A stretch of DNA of 42,689 nt from Curvibacter sp. (lineage in GTDB: Bacteria; Pseudomonadota; Gammaproteobacteria; Burkholderiales; Burkholderiaceae_C): contig JADCGR010000014.1 of the NCBI GenBank assembly GCA_020248905.1, positions 1-42,689 of the forward strand. Direction: 5' to 3'. Both the position numbers and the translations under genes were made by a program. This document shows positions 26,148 through 34,742 of this stretch, one piece after another. A model generated the notes under the pieces. That model searched no databases, was not told the DNA's origin, and saw nothing but the letters and a program-made list of their open reading frames with translations. Position 1 is the first letter of the stretch. Every line of letters starts with the position of its first letter.

Positions 26148-26550
26148 AGGGCCACACGCGCAGCCAGCTCACCAGCAGCGGCGCCACGCTGAGCAAGAGC
26201 AGGCCGTAGAGCAGGTAGTTGCCCGTGGCGGGGTTGAAGTCGGGCCAGAGCTTGTGCCAGGCCTTGCGCATGACGAAGCGGCCGACGGCCAGGTCAAACG
26301 CCGCCATGAAGGCGGCCAGCGTGAGACCCAGCAGCCCGTGCGCCCAGGCGCCTTGCAGTTGCATGGGCGGCACCAGCAGCCAGCAGATGCCGAAGGCCAG
26401 CGTCGAGCCCGTGAGCGCGCTGAGCTTGAGCGCGCGCTCCTTGCCGATCTGCGGCACCAACCACACCGTGCGGGCGATGCCATGTAGTGTTTCGGCGCCC
26501 GCGAGTACGACGCAAAGGGAGATGACGCGCAACAGGGTGTCAGGGTTCAT
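26146..26550 (-). CDS. small integral membrane protein, unknown
   Basis: 134 aa with four hydrophobic segments (about 7-27, 43-60, 70-90 and 112-130) and few charged residues between them. I do not recognise the family. The sequence HGIARTVWLVPQIGKERALKLS links segments 1 and 2 and may be the conserved face. No clear ribosome site precedes the ATG. It is convergent with the CoA-transferase, and the IS-derived region begins beyond its 5' end. Confidence 0.7.
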   Translation of the reverse strand: MNPDTLLRVISLCVVLAGAETLHGIARTVWLVPQIGKERALKLSALTGSTLAFGICWLLVPPMQLQGAWAHGLLGLTLAAFMAAFDLAVGRFVMRKAWHKLWPDFNPATGNYLLYGLLLLSVAPLLVSWLRVWP

Positions 26551-26796
26551 GCCGATGGAATGTCAAATGTCAGGTACACGACCCCGGCTCTTTGTACTGG
26601 CGGGGCAAGGTGAGTGGCCGGCAATATACGTGGTGCCTCTTCTGGCTGCTTCGGCGGAGATGTTGTCGGCGAGCGTAGCGATAAAAGGGTTGATACATGG
26701 ACTCTGTCAGGCGCTATTGGTTCTGGGCAACGGAGGGTTTATTGCATAGCCTCGCCGTTTGACATGAGGGGCCAAGCGACTTGTCAGGGTCTGCCT
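26551..26796. other. gene-free stretch before the IS remnant
   Basis: I see no supported gene. An open frame across 26614-26919 runs into the transposase remnant in a different frame and shows no family pattern. The stretch ends where the 211-bp IS-derived arm starts. Confidence 0.5.
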
Positions 26797-27007
26797 GCTG
26801 CATCACAAGCGGCTGCGCAGCTTCACGCTACGGGCAAGGGCCAAGGTGGGGCCGCAGTGGCAGCTTTACTGTGTCCTATACACAACATCAAGACTCTGGC
26901 GCAGCGGGGTGACGGTTGAGGCAAAGGCCGGGGATGAGGGGCTTGCCATAGCGCTTGCAGATGCGAGAATAGGCGCCAGAAAAAGTCAATAAAAAAGCCT
27001 AAGCAGC
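26797..27007 (+). mobile_element. IS1182-like 3' end, left inverted copy
   Basis: 211 bp that is the reverse complement of 28047-28257 with only about five mismatches. On the plus strand it encodes a transposase C-terminal piece; one frame gives KRLRSFTLRARAKV and WQLYCVLYTTSRLW, as in IS1182-family C-termini. The rest of the element is missing upstream of 26797. The IS terminus points right, toward the two small genes. Confidence 0.8.
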
Positions 27008-27046
27008 GTGGCTTCGCATTCAACGACCTTGGCTGCCAATCAAGTA

Positions 27047-27469
27047 ATGAGTTCACCGTCTCTTCACCTTTCCTTCCACGGGACTGTCGTCCTGCTTTTT
27101 GCCTTGCTGCTAGGCGCTCCCTATGCGAAGGCAATCAAGGCAAACGCCTCCGCACAGGTCGTGAACTCCTGGCGTGTTGCTCATCAAAGCCTTTCGCTTG
27201 GAGCCGCGCTTATGTTCTCTGTGGCAGCCGTTTTGCCGATGCTGGTGCGCTCCACTGCCGTCGCATGGTCAGTGGCGGTACTTTTTATTGTTTCGTCGTA
27301 CTCATTTTGCGTCGCCACCCCACTGGCGGCGATCACTGAAGACAGAGGCCTCGCCGCTGGTTCCTTGGGGCTGGCAAGGCTTGTGTACTGGGGCAATGTC
27401 TTGGGCGCAGCAAGTTCACTCATAGCTGCGGCACTCCTTGCATTTGCAGCTGCCAGCATGTTGGTATAG
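27047..27469 (+). CDS. small membrane protein, possibly styrene-oxide-isomerase-like
   Basis: 140 aa from the ATG at 27047, with four hydrophobic segments. The pattern HG near the N-terminus, then WRVAHQSLSLGAALMF…VLP, and later an RGL motif in EDRGLAAGS recalls the styrene oxide isomerase-like four-helix membrane family. I judge this by eye only, and it may be another four-helix protein. It lies just inside the left IS-derived arm. A start 39 bases upstream is possible but falls in the repeat junction. Confidence 0.65.
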   Translation: MSSPSLHLSFHGTVVLLFALLLGAPYAKAIKANASAQVVNSWRVAHQSLSLGAALMFSVAAVLPMLVRSTAVAWSVAVLFIVSSYSFCVATPLAAITEDRGLAAGSLGLARLVYWGNVLGAASSLIAAALLAFAAASMLV

Positions 27470-27531
27470 CAATGGCCATTCCTCAAAGCTCACGAGCGAG
27501 GCATTACTTTTCCAGCGAGGGGTTAACGGCC

Positions 27532-27930
27532 TCACCCCCCGCCGAATACGAGCTGGCCGAGCATGCGGTATGGAAGGAGCGTGAAGGCTCCGGCAATGGC
27601 AAGTCCCGCAAACGCTGACAGCATGGTGACCTTGTGTCGTTGTACTCGGCCGCTACGAATGTGCACGACACCAAGCGGGACAGTGATGAGTACGACGACG
27701 CTCAGGATGTGGATGAGGCTGAGCCTTCCACGAGCTTGGATGAGGAAGGAGACCGCCGCTGTGAACAGCATGAGAAAGACCCATGATCGGCCCAGGCTCT
27801 TATGGACGATGTCGCCCTTCTTACGCAACAGCAAAGCGATGCCTATGAGCAACGACAGCAAGGCTGTCGCCAAGTGCGCCTTGATGAACCAAGGTGACTC
27901 GGCCAGCGTGTGGATTTCGGGTGCTCCCAT
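27532..27930 (-). CDS. DUF2306-like membrane protein
   Basis: 132 aa with four hydrophobic segments. The pattern HLATALLSLLIGIALLL, then KGDIVHKSLGRSWVF and RSGRVQRHKVTM, matches my recollection of the DUF2306 family (HxxxGrxw… and hR.wM-type motifs near the helices). Function is unknown. It is convergent with the neighbouring membrane-protein gene, 62 bases between stops, and both lie between the inward-facing IS ends. Confidence 0.75.
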   Translation of the reverse strand: MGAPEIHTLAESPWFIKAHLATALLSLLIGIALLLRKKGDIVHKSLGRSWVFLMLFTAAVSFLIQARGRLSLIHILSVVVLITVPLGVVHIRSGRVQRHKVTMLSAFAGLAIAGAFTLLPYRMLGQLVFGGG

Positions 27931-28046
27931 CGGGCTACGACCTGCGGGTACGGATTCTTGCCAGGCCTAACTAGGCTGTGCTAAAACCCCTTCGCCGAAG
28001 GCAAGAGGACCTGAATTAAAGCTGGTTTGACGCTGTCGCCGCATGG

Positions 28047-28257
28047 GCTGCTTGGGCTTCTTTATTGACTTTTTCTGGCGCCTATTCTCGCATCTGCAAG
28101 CGCTATGGCAAGCCCCTCGTTCCCGGCCTTTGCCTCAACCGTCAACCCGCTGCGCCAGAGTCTTGATGTTGTGTATAGGACACAGTAAAGCTGCCACTGC
28201 GGCCCCACCTTGGCCCTTGCCCGTAGCGTGAAGCTGCGCAGCCGCTTGTGATGCAGC
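28047..28257 (-). mobile_element. IS1182-like 3' end, right inverted copy
   Basis: 211 bp, the inverted partner of 26797-27007. On the minus strand it is the C-terminal end of the transposase remnant that continues to the right. The IS terminus at 28047 faces left, toward the two small membrane-protein genes, so the two copies point at each other. Confidence 0.82.
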
Positions 28258-29126
28258 CAATTGGCCAATTGGCAAATTGGCAGACACCGGCTCGACCGTG
28301 CCGATGCGCTGGCTGTACAGCTATCGCGCACTCGGGCTGTCGATGGCGCGCTTCATTAGATCGATGGCTTCATGCGGGCTGGGTTGGTTCTTCGCAAACA
28401 GGGCCACCTGCCGCACCTGGGTGCGTTCGGACATATTGTTCAGCTGTAGGGCCTGGATGTTATCCAGGCTTTGGTAACCCGCATCGGCGCTGATCAAGGT
28501 TTGCTCAGCGCGCAGCGCCTGGGTCTGCGCCACCATGGGCAGCAACACGGCTTGCTCGGAGCCTGAGCCGCTGACCTGGGCGGCCACGATGATCTGGTGC
28601 GTGCTGTCCACCGCCGCCTGGGCGGCGTAGCCCTGGATGACGCCTTTGCTGGTGGCCATCTTGGCACTGTCCGGGCCAGTGACGTCGCTCTCGAGTTCCT
28701 GGCCCTTGCGGTTGCGGCGTCGAGGCGTTCGGGCCACGAAGTCGCGTGTGGCCTGGGCTTCATGGCGCAGCTTGTCGATTCGGGCGCGGCGCCGGGCCTT
28801 CAGGTCAATGTCCCGGCTGCCGCTGTCCTGGCTCTGGCGAAGGGCGATGATCTTGTCGGCAGCTTGCTCCAGGCGTTGAGCCCGGCGCAGCAGTTCGGCG
28901 TGGGTGCCGCTCCTCTCTTTGCTGGCGTTGGCCGGCATCTTGACGCCGCCGATGCCAAACATCTGGCGTCAGATCAGCCAGAGGTGGTCGCAAGTGAGCA
29001 GGACTTGCGTGACCATGGGTTGGATCTGTGCGCCCGGCTCGCGCACGAACTTGGCAATACGGGTGTAGATGGACGCCACTGCTGACAAATCCTTGTGTAT
29101 CCCGCCAAGATGTTCAACTCCCACAG
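28062..29126 (-). pseudogene. IS1182-family transposase, decayed
   Basis: Readable on the minus strand as a DDE transposase: DLSAVASIYTRIAKFV, then TQVLLTCDHLWLI with an in-frame TGA, then RQMFGIGGVKMPANASKE. GVIQGYAAQAAVDSTHQII and ISADAGYQSLDN follow, then MKRAIDSPSAR with an in-frame TAG, LYSQRIGTVEPV, and a frame change near 28260 beside a TTGGCCAATTGGC tract. The family usually has IDGVK where this has IGGVK, so a catalytic Asp also seems lost. The N-terminal part is missing beyond about 29126. Two stops, a frameshift and truncation make it non-functional. Confidence 0.88.
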
Positions 29127-29172
29127 AACTACGTGGGAACTGCGTTGAAAAGGTGATGTGCGCGGGACGCGG

Positions 29173-30279
29173 TCAGCACGCTGCAAATTCATTTAGTGCA
29201 TCGGGAGCCCAAGCTATGCCGCTGCCCTGCATCGTCGCGGCACTGACCCAGCCTTTTTCCACAACGACGGGCTCAGTCAAAACCTCGCTCCACCAGTCAG
29301 CGTATTCCAACCAATGAGCGGTCGGCGAGGCGCAGAGCAATTGAGCGCTGACCTCTGGGAACAAGTGGCTTGAAAGCGGCAACCCGTGGGTTTGCGCCAG
29401 TGCACTGCCGCCGAGCCATCCTGTGACTCCACCAATTTTCATCACGTCCAGCATCAGCAAGTCAGTGGCTTGTGATTCGATGGCATGGCGCACTTCCATT
29501 GGACTCCACCAGTTTTCACCCGCTTGAATGGGGGTGCAACTGGCCGCAGCGATGCGCGCGTGAGCAGCATGGTCATGGGCGGTTGTGGGTTCTTCAACCC
29601 AGGCCAGGCCCTCCTCATCGAGGGCGCGCAGGCGGTGCGTGGCCTCGCTTGGATTCAAACTTTGGTTGTAGTCCACCATGATCTGTACGTCTGGTCCCAC
29701 TGCCTGGCGCATGGCGCGCACGACGGCGATGTCCTCAGCCAGTTTTGGATAACCGATCTTGGCCTTCACCCCTGTGAACCCCTGCCGGGCCCACGCTTCA
29801 GCGATGCGAGCAGACTCCAATTCACCGTCGTATCCCACTGGTGCATAGGCGCGTATGGGTTTGGGTTCTGCGCCCAGCAATCGACACAGCGGCAGGCCAT
29901 GCTGGCGCGCCAACGCATCCCACAACGCCATATCGATGGCCGAGATGGCCATGCCAACCAATCCCTGGCTACCGAGCAAACGCAACCGTTGCTGAAGATA
30001 TTGGTAAACGTCCGCCGGAGCCAAGGGCCGATCCTGTAGCAGAGGCAGCAAGTTGTTGATCAGTTCGGCTGTGGGTTTGAGTGCTGCGACCGTGTAAGTG
30101 AAAATCAAGCTGTGCCCGACAGTGCCGTCGCCCAATGTGATGTCAGTAGCGATCAGAGGCGACTCAGCTACCACACCACTGGCCGTGCGGTGAGGCGTTG
30201 GCATTGGCACCCGTAGCGCGTGTACTTGGAGCGCGTGGATGGTTTGGGCATTGAAGTTGTTGGGTGGATGCATGACCAT
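29173..30279 (-). CDS. mdlA: mandelate racemase
   Basis: 368 aa, enolase superfamily, interconverting (R)- and (S)-mandelate through a Mg-stabilised enediolate. Every functional residue of the Pseudomonas putida enzyme is present at a constant offset of +8: Lys172 and Lys174 (VKAKIGYP), Asp203 and Asn205 (MVDYNQSL), Glu229, Glu255 (AGENW), Asp278, His305 (SSHLFPE) and Glu325 (AHWLE). This makes true mandelate racemase, or a close aryl-2-hydroxy-acid racemase, likely. ATG codons lie at 30279 and 30273, with no strong ribosome site. It is the last gene of the minus-strand catabolic cluster; beyond it lies IS debris, so further pathway genes may have been lost. Confidence 0.93.
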   Translation of the reverse strand: MVMHPPNNFNAQTIHALQVHALRVPMPTPHRTASGVVAESPLIATDITLGDGTVGHSLIFTYTVAALKPTAELINNLLPLLQDRPLAPADVYQYLQQRLRLLGSQGLVGMAISAIDMALWDALARQHGLPLCRLLGAEPKPIRAYAPVGYDGELESARIAEAWARQGFTGVKAKIGYPKLAEDIAVVRAMRQAVGPDVQIMVDYNQSLNPSEATHRLRALDEEGLAWVEEPTTAHDHAAHARIAAASCTPIQAGENWWSPMEVRHAIESQATDLLMLDVMKIGGVTGWLGGSALAQTHGLPLSSHLFPEVSAQLLCASPTAHWLEYADWWSEVLTEPVVVEKGWVSAATMQGSGIAWAPDALNEFAAC

Positions 30280-30382
30280 GTTTTATTGATTGCCTGTGCG
30301 TCGATGGGCGCGATGCGAGGGCGTCTTAAAGACGTGCTGATCGAGCCGCCGACCTGGTTAGCGAATCCACGTCTGAACCAGC

Positions 30383-31537
30383 CTAATTTCGTAGCCGTCC
30401 CTCAGACGCAATCACACCGATTTCAACGCGCTGGGCGCCTTCGAGCCGGCCTTTGCTAAAGTCCAGGCTCATTCCGCCCAAGTCAACGACGCCCAATCGC
30501 GACATGGCTTGGGACACGTTGCTGGCCGTGGGCGCGCCCTGTACTCTGCTCAACGCAGTGACTAACACTTTGGCTGTTGCGTAACCCTCCAGTCCGTAGG
30601 CGGATGGTGTCCAACCGGGCTCGCCATGTTGCTGTAAAGCTTGGAGGTATTCCTTGACTAAGGGAACGGCCACTTTGTACAGCGGAGGCACCACTTGCAG
30701 GACGCCAACTCCGCGGGACTGCTCCTTTGCCAATGCTTTGATCAAGTGATCTCCGCTGGTGGACGAACTGGTCGTTAGCATGGCACCCCCTCCACGCTCC
30801 CTGAACGATGCGATGAATTTTGCAGATGCGGCTCCGGTAGCGAATATCGCAATGGCCTGAGGGCTTTTTTCAATCATCACGGAAACCGCCCGGCTCACAT
30901 CCGTTGTCGCCGGGGCGTAGGTGCCAACCCCGGCCAGATCCAATTTGCGTGCCTTGAGTGCTTTTGTCATTTGCGCCAAGGCATCGCGGCCAAAGGTGTC
31001 TTCGGGGTGAACCAGGGCAATTCGCTCCAGGCCCAAGGTCACAAAGTGGTTGACGATGTGTTCCGCCTCACCCTCTACCCCGGGTCTGATGAAATAGACA
31101 TGGGGGCTTTTCATTTCACGAACACTGGTGGAGCCCGTGAAAGCGCCCACCAAACTCAGATCATTGGTCTTCAAAATGCCCTGGCTGACAAGATCTCCGC
31201 TGTTAGGTGATCCCACGACATTGATCAATGCGACGACTGGTTTACTTTTTTCCGCCAAAAGGCTCTGAACGTGTTCAACAGTACGTTTGGCGTCGAAGGC
31301 ATCGTCCTTGTCGATCAACACCAGTTTGCCGCCGTTGATTCCGCCTTGCTTGTTGACCTTTCGGGCAACGAGTGCGGCACCTTGTGTCAGTGGGATTCCA
31401 ATGGACGCTGCAGGTCCGGTGAGCGGGGAGACCTGCCCGACATAGATGCTGTGTTTGAACTCTTGGGCTTTGGCCTCGATGTAGTACACGGAAAGCAGAG
31501 CCAAATAGAAATGGAGCAGGGCGATCTTTTTCAACAT
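30383..31537 (-). CDS. orphan Liv-type periplasmic binding protein
   Basis: 384 aa with a signal peptide (hydrophobic core to about residue 20, cleavage near AKA-Q). The type I periplasmic binding fold is of the branched-chain amino acid family: VGQVSPLTGPAASIG, then NKQGGINGGKLVLIDKDD, and IALVHPEDTFGRDA. There are no permease or ATPase genes beside it, so it either serves a remote ABC transporter or presents ligand to a receptor. Relatives bind aromatic acids, which would fit the mandelate context. AAGGAA lies before the ATG. Confidence 0.92.
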   Translation of the reverse strand: MLKKIALLHFYLALLSVYYIEAKAQEFKHSIYVGQVSPLTGPAASIGIPLTQGAALVARKVNKQGGINGGKLVLIDKDDAFDAKRTVEHVQSLLAEKSKPVVALINVVGSPNSGDLVSQGILKTNDLSLVGAFTGSTSVREMKSPHVYFIRPGVEGEAEHIVNHFVTLGLERIALVHPEDTFGRDALAQMTKALKARKLDLAGVGTYAPATTDVSRAVSVMIEKSPQAIAIFATGAASAKFIASFRERGGGAMLTTSSSTSGDHLIKALAKEQSRGVGVLQVVPPLYKVAVPLVKEYLQALQQHGEPGWTPSAYGLEGYATAKVLVTALSRVQGAPTASNVSQAMSRLGVVDLGGMSLDFSKGRLEGAQRVEIGVIASEGRLRN

Positions 31538-31647
31538 TGATGTTTCCTTGTGGGACAGCGGTTAACGAACGACCCTCAGACCAGGGATGACTTGGCCTGG
31601 GACGTCAGGTTTGCCTTTGCGGGTAAGCAGGGCAAACCAGAAAAAAA

Positions 31648-33060
31648 TCAGATGGCGACGAGCTTTCCCGGGTTCATGATGTTGTGGGGGTCGAAGGCAG
31701 CCTTCAAGCGACGCATCAAGTCCATGGCATCGGCGCCATGCTCATCAAAGAGCAAATCCATCTTGTGCAGGCCCACCCCATGTTCACCAGTGCAGGTGCC
31801 CCCTAAGCGAAGGGCGCGCTGCATGACAGACTGGTTCAGTCTTTCGGCCTCTTCCATTTCCTGCGGAATGTTTGGATCGGCGACGATGACGCAGTGGAAA
31901 TTGCCGTCGCCCACATGGCCAAAAATTGGTGCGGGCAGATTGGCGCGTTGAACATCTTTCGCTGTCTCTGTAATGCATTGAGCCAGCTTGGAAATGGGGA
32001 CACACGCGTCGGTGGTGAACGCGCGTGAACCAGGTTTGAGCTGCAGGCAGGCAAAAAATGCATGATGCCGCGCGTTCCAAAGCCTCGTTCGGTCTTCTGG
32101 GTTGACAGCCCATTCAAAGTTCTCGCCGCCGTTGTTGCTGGCCACTTCCTGAACCGTTTCTGCCTGTTCCTTCACACCGGCGGGGCTGCCATGGAACTCC
32201 AAGAACAGCATGGGTGTTTCTGCCAACTGGGTCTTGCTGTAGAGGTTGACGGCGTGCACGGTCAGGCCGTCCAGCAGTTCCGCGCGCGCCAATGGCACGC
32301 CCATTTGAATGCTTTGAATCACCGTGTTCACTGCCGCTTCGACGTCGGGAAAGGTGCACACGGCACCGGATACCGCCTCCGGTTGTGGATAGAGTTTCAC
32401 TGTGACTTCAACGATCACGCCCAGGGTTCCCTCGCTGCCGACGAACAGTCGGGTGAGGTCATAACCTGCAGACGATTTTTTGGCTCGACCCGCGGTGGTA
32501 ACGACCTTGCCGTCGGCGGTCACCACGGTGACGCAGACCACGTTCTCGCGCATGGTTCCGTAGCGCACCGCATTGGTCCCCGAGGCGCGGGTGGCGGTCA
32601 TGCCGCCGAGGGAGGCGTCAGCTCCCGGATCAATCGGGAAGAACAGGCCCGTGTTTCGAATCTCGCTGTTCAACTGCATGCGTGTCACGCCCGCTTGAAC
32701 CGTGCAGGTCAGGTCGTCAACGTCAACCGACACCACCTTGTTCATTTTTGAAACGTCGATGCTGATGCCGCCATGAAGGGCCAGCACATGACCTTCAATC
32801 GACGAACCGGCACCATAGGCAATGATCGGCACCTTGTGCGCAGCACAGAGGTTCACCGCATCCACCACGTCTTGGGTGGACTCGGCAAATACCACCGCGT
32901 CGGGGGCCATCGTGGGGTAGGGCGACTCATCGCGGCCATGTTGGTCGCAAATGGATTCCCCGGAGCTCACGGCGGCGCCGAAGCGCGCGCGCAGTGCTTC
33001 TAGCAAGACGGCGGGTGCCCGGCGATCACGGGTTTGGGTATGGGCTGCGGTCGCGGTCAT
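31648..33060 (-). CDS. FAD-linked D-2-hydroxy-acid dehydrogenase (GlcD/D-LDH type)
   Basis: 470 aa of the VAO/PCMH flavoprotein family. Seen: AYGAGSSIEGH and HGGISIDVSKMNKV in the FAD domain, and GADASLGGMTATRASGTNAVRYG. The C-terminal part holds GHVGDGNFHC and GTCTGEHGVG, typical of D-lactate dehydrogenase (cytochrome) and GlcD. It probably oxidises a D-2-hydroxy acid to the 2-oxo acid; beside mandelate racemase, (R)-mandelate to benzoylformate is attractive but unproven. The start at 33060 has AAGGAG seven bases upstream; the open frame extends 36 codons further but without family similarity. It follows the chemoreceptor gene by 26 bases. Confidence 0.92.
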   Translation of the reverse strand: MTATAAHTQTRDRRAPAVLLEALRARFGAAVSSGESICDQHGRDESPYPTMAPDAVVFAESTQDVVDAVNLCAAHKVPIIAYGAGSSIEGHVLALHGGISIDVSKMNKVVSVDVDDLTCTVQAGVTRMQLNSEIRNTGLFFPIDPGADASLGGMTATRASGTNAVRYGTMRENVVCVTVVTADGKVVTTAGRAKKSSAGYDLTRLFVGSEGTLGVIVEVTVKLYPQPEAVSGAVCTFPDVEAAVNTVIQSIQMGVPLARAELLDGLTVHAVNLYSKTQLAETPMLFLEFHGSPAGVKEQAETVQEVASNNGGENFEWAVNPEDRTRLWNARHHAFFACLQLKPGSRAFTTDACVPISKLAQCITETAKDVQRANLPAPIFGHVGDGNFHCVIVADPNIPQEMEEAERLNQSVMQRALRLGGTCTGEHGVGLHKMDLLFDEHGADAMDLMRRLKAAFDPHNIMNPGKLVAI

Positions 33061-33086
33061 GTAAGGCTCCTTTGGGCGCGAATGGT

Positions 33087-34742
33087 TCAGAGTTTGCTGG
33101 GGTCGATGGCAAAACGGGAGGCACCCCAACGTTTGCCCGCCACATGCACCGGAATTGCGAGTTCGCAAGTCACGGCGCCGTTGTCTCTCACATAAATTTG
33201 CAGCAGCATTCGACCCGTCAACGTAGCGGAACGGCGGCCATAAGGGCCTTCATTCATGATTCGTTTGTCCCGGCAGAACTGAATGTCCAGGTCGGGCTTA
33301 CCAACAGGAGTTTTGCTGAAATCCGTGTTGTGCGTGGGTGTGTAGCAGTTCAAATCAATGAGTGCACAAGCCTGGGCGTTGGCTTCGGTGCGTGCTTGAT
33401 CCAGGAGCGGCCGTATCGCCGCTTCGAAGGCGGGTTGGTACGAAACCATGTACTGTTTTGGGTTGGTGCCGCGGATTTCTTGGTACGACTGGTCGAACAA
33501 GTTGACCCCGCTTTTGGCCAACTGGCCCAGTTCTTTCTCAAAGGTACATGTCCAGGTTTCAGCGGCTGCCAGCACCTCCTCCAGCTTGCCCTGTCCCACG
33601 CGAAAGCCAGAGAACACCTCTTGCAGGTTCTCGGTGCTGTGGTGTAGTTCCTCAGAGGCGCTGACCGTGCTGCGCAAACCTTGTGCAAGGAGGGCTGCAC
33701 TGGTGTTGGACTCTTGCACGCTTTGTAAGACGCTTGAATTCGCCGCAGCCATTTGTTCCGATGCCGCCGCGATCTGATTGGTTTGCCCGCTGACCGATTC
33801 GAGGTCTTTCAAAATCGAGCCGCAATCGGCGACGGCCGTCGTGACATCGGATTTCAGCGCACCCATGTCACGACTGATTTTCTCCGTCTGCGTGACCGTG
33901 CGGCCCACGGCTTTGAGGGTGGTGTCAACGCTTTCGCGGATTTCGTTGGCGCCTGTATGCACTTGCTCGGCGAGGCTTCGCACTTCACTGGCCACCACGG
34001 CAAACGTACGTCCGGCCGCGCCCGCCCTGGCCGCTTCAATTGCGGCATTCAAAGCCAGCAGGTTGGTTTGGTGGGCGATCTTTTGAATCAACTCGGTGAT
34101 GCTTTGCACCTTGGTTGCACCGTCATTCAGTTCACGCACGGTGCATGAAAATTCCCCCAAGGTGTTGTCCAGCTGGGTGATGCCTTGGCTGGCGGACTGC
34201 AGTTTCTCGATCGATGTGCGCGAGCGGTTCAGGCTTTCTTCGACTGCGGCCGCGATTTGCTGGACATTCATCGTGACGCTGTCGATGGCCGAGGTTGTCT
34301 CCTGGGTCGAGTTCAAAATCGTGTGCGCCAAGGTGGCGTTTTCGTCCGAAAGCTGCAGCGCTTTTTGAATGGCGAACGACGTGGTGGCCGCGTGTGTGCC
34401 GATGCTGATGCACTCTGAGCGTACTGTGTTGACGAGGGCGGGCAGTTCGGCGGCCGTCGCTGTCGATGACGTCTGTCTCCTCCGACCCACGATCCATTGA
34501 GCGGCCCTCAAGGCCACGGCGCCACCCAGCACGGCCAAAGCACCTGGTGTCGTGGCGAAGTCACCCAGATGACCTGTGGCCGCGAGTGCTACCAGTGTGA
34601 GAGTGGCCGCCATGGCGCCATCGTTTGCGGCGGATCGAAGGGTCATGCCCACCATTTCTCGTGAGGGCATGCGCCAATGAGATCGAACCGTGTCGTTCGA
34701 CTCACCCGGAGTGGGCTTATGAGTGGACATGGTCGTTGTCAT
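33087..34742 (-). CDS. methyl-accepting chemotaxis protein with C-terminal sensor
   Basis: About 551 aa. Two hydrophobic segments near the N-terminus are joined by a very short loop, leaving no periplasmic sensor. A long coiled-coil signalling domain follows, with hairpin tip [20 protein letters not shown] and [15 protein letters not shown]. The last 140 or so residues form a globular domain with a [19 protein letters not shown] segment and [17 protein letters not shown], which resembles the C-terminal sensory module of some betaproteobacterial receptors. Domain order is therefore reversed from Tsr or Tar. The start is uncertain (34781, 34742 or 34730 in frame; none with a strong ribosome site). 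It overlaps the luxR end. Confidence 0.9.
   Translation of the reverse strand: MTTTMSTHKPTPGESNDTVRSHWRMPSREMVGMTLRSAANDGAMAATLTLVALAATGHLGDFATTPGALAVLGGAVALRAAQWIVGRRRQTSSTATAAELPALVNTVRSECISIGTHAATTSFAIQKALQLSDENATLAHTILNSTQETTSAIDSVTMNVQQIAAAVEESLNRSRTSIEKLQSASQGITQLDNTLGEFSCTVRELNDGATKVQSITELIQKIAHQTNLLALNAAIEAARAGAAGRTFAVVASEVRSLAEQVHTGANEIRESVDTTLKAVGRTVTQTEKISRDMGALKSDVTTAVADCGSILKDLESVSGQTNQIAAASEQMAAANSSVLQSVQESNTSAALLAQGLRSTVSASEELHHSTENLQEVFSGFRVGQGKLEEVLAAAETWTCTFEKELGQLAKSGVNLFDQSYQEIRGTNPKQYMVSYQPAFEAAIRPLLDQARTEANAQACALIDLNCYTPTHNTDFSKTPVGKPDLDIQFCRDKRIMNEGPYGRRSATLTGRMLLQIYVRDNGAVTCELAIPVHVAGKRWGASRFAIDPSKL

Noticed and set aside
26614-26919. Small open frame crossing the left IS arm
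   Set aside because: Runs into the transposase remnant in the wrong frame; no ribosome site or family.
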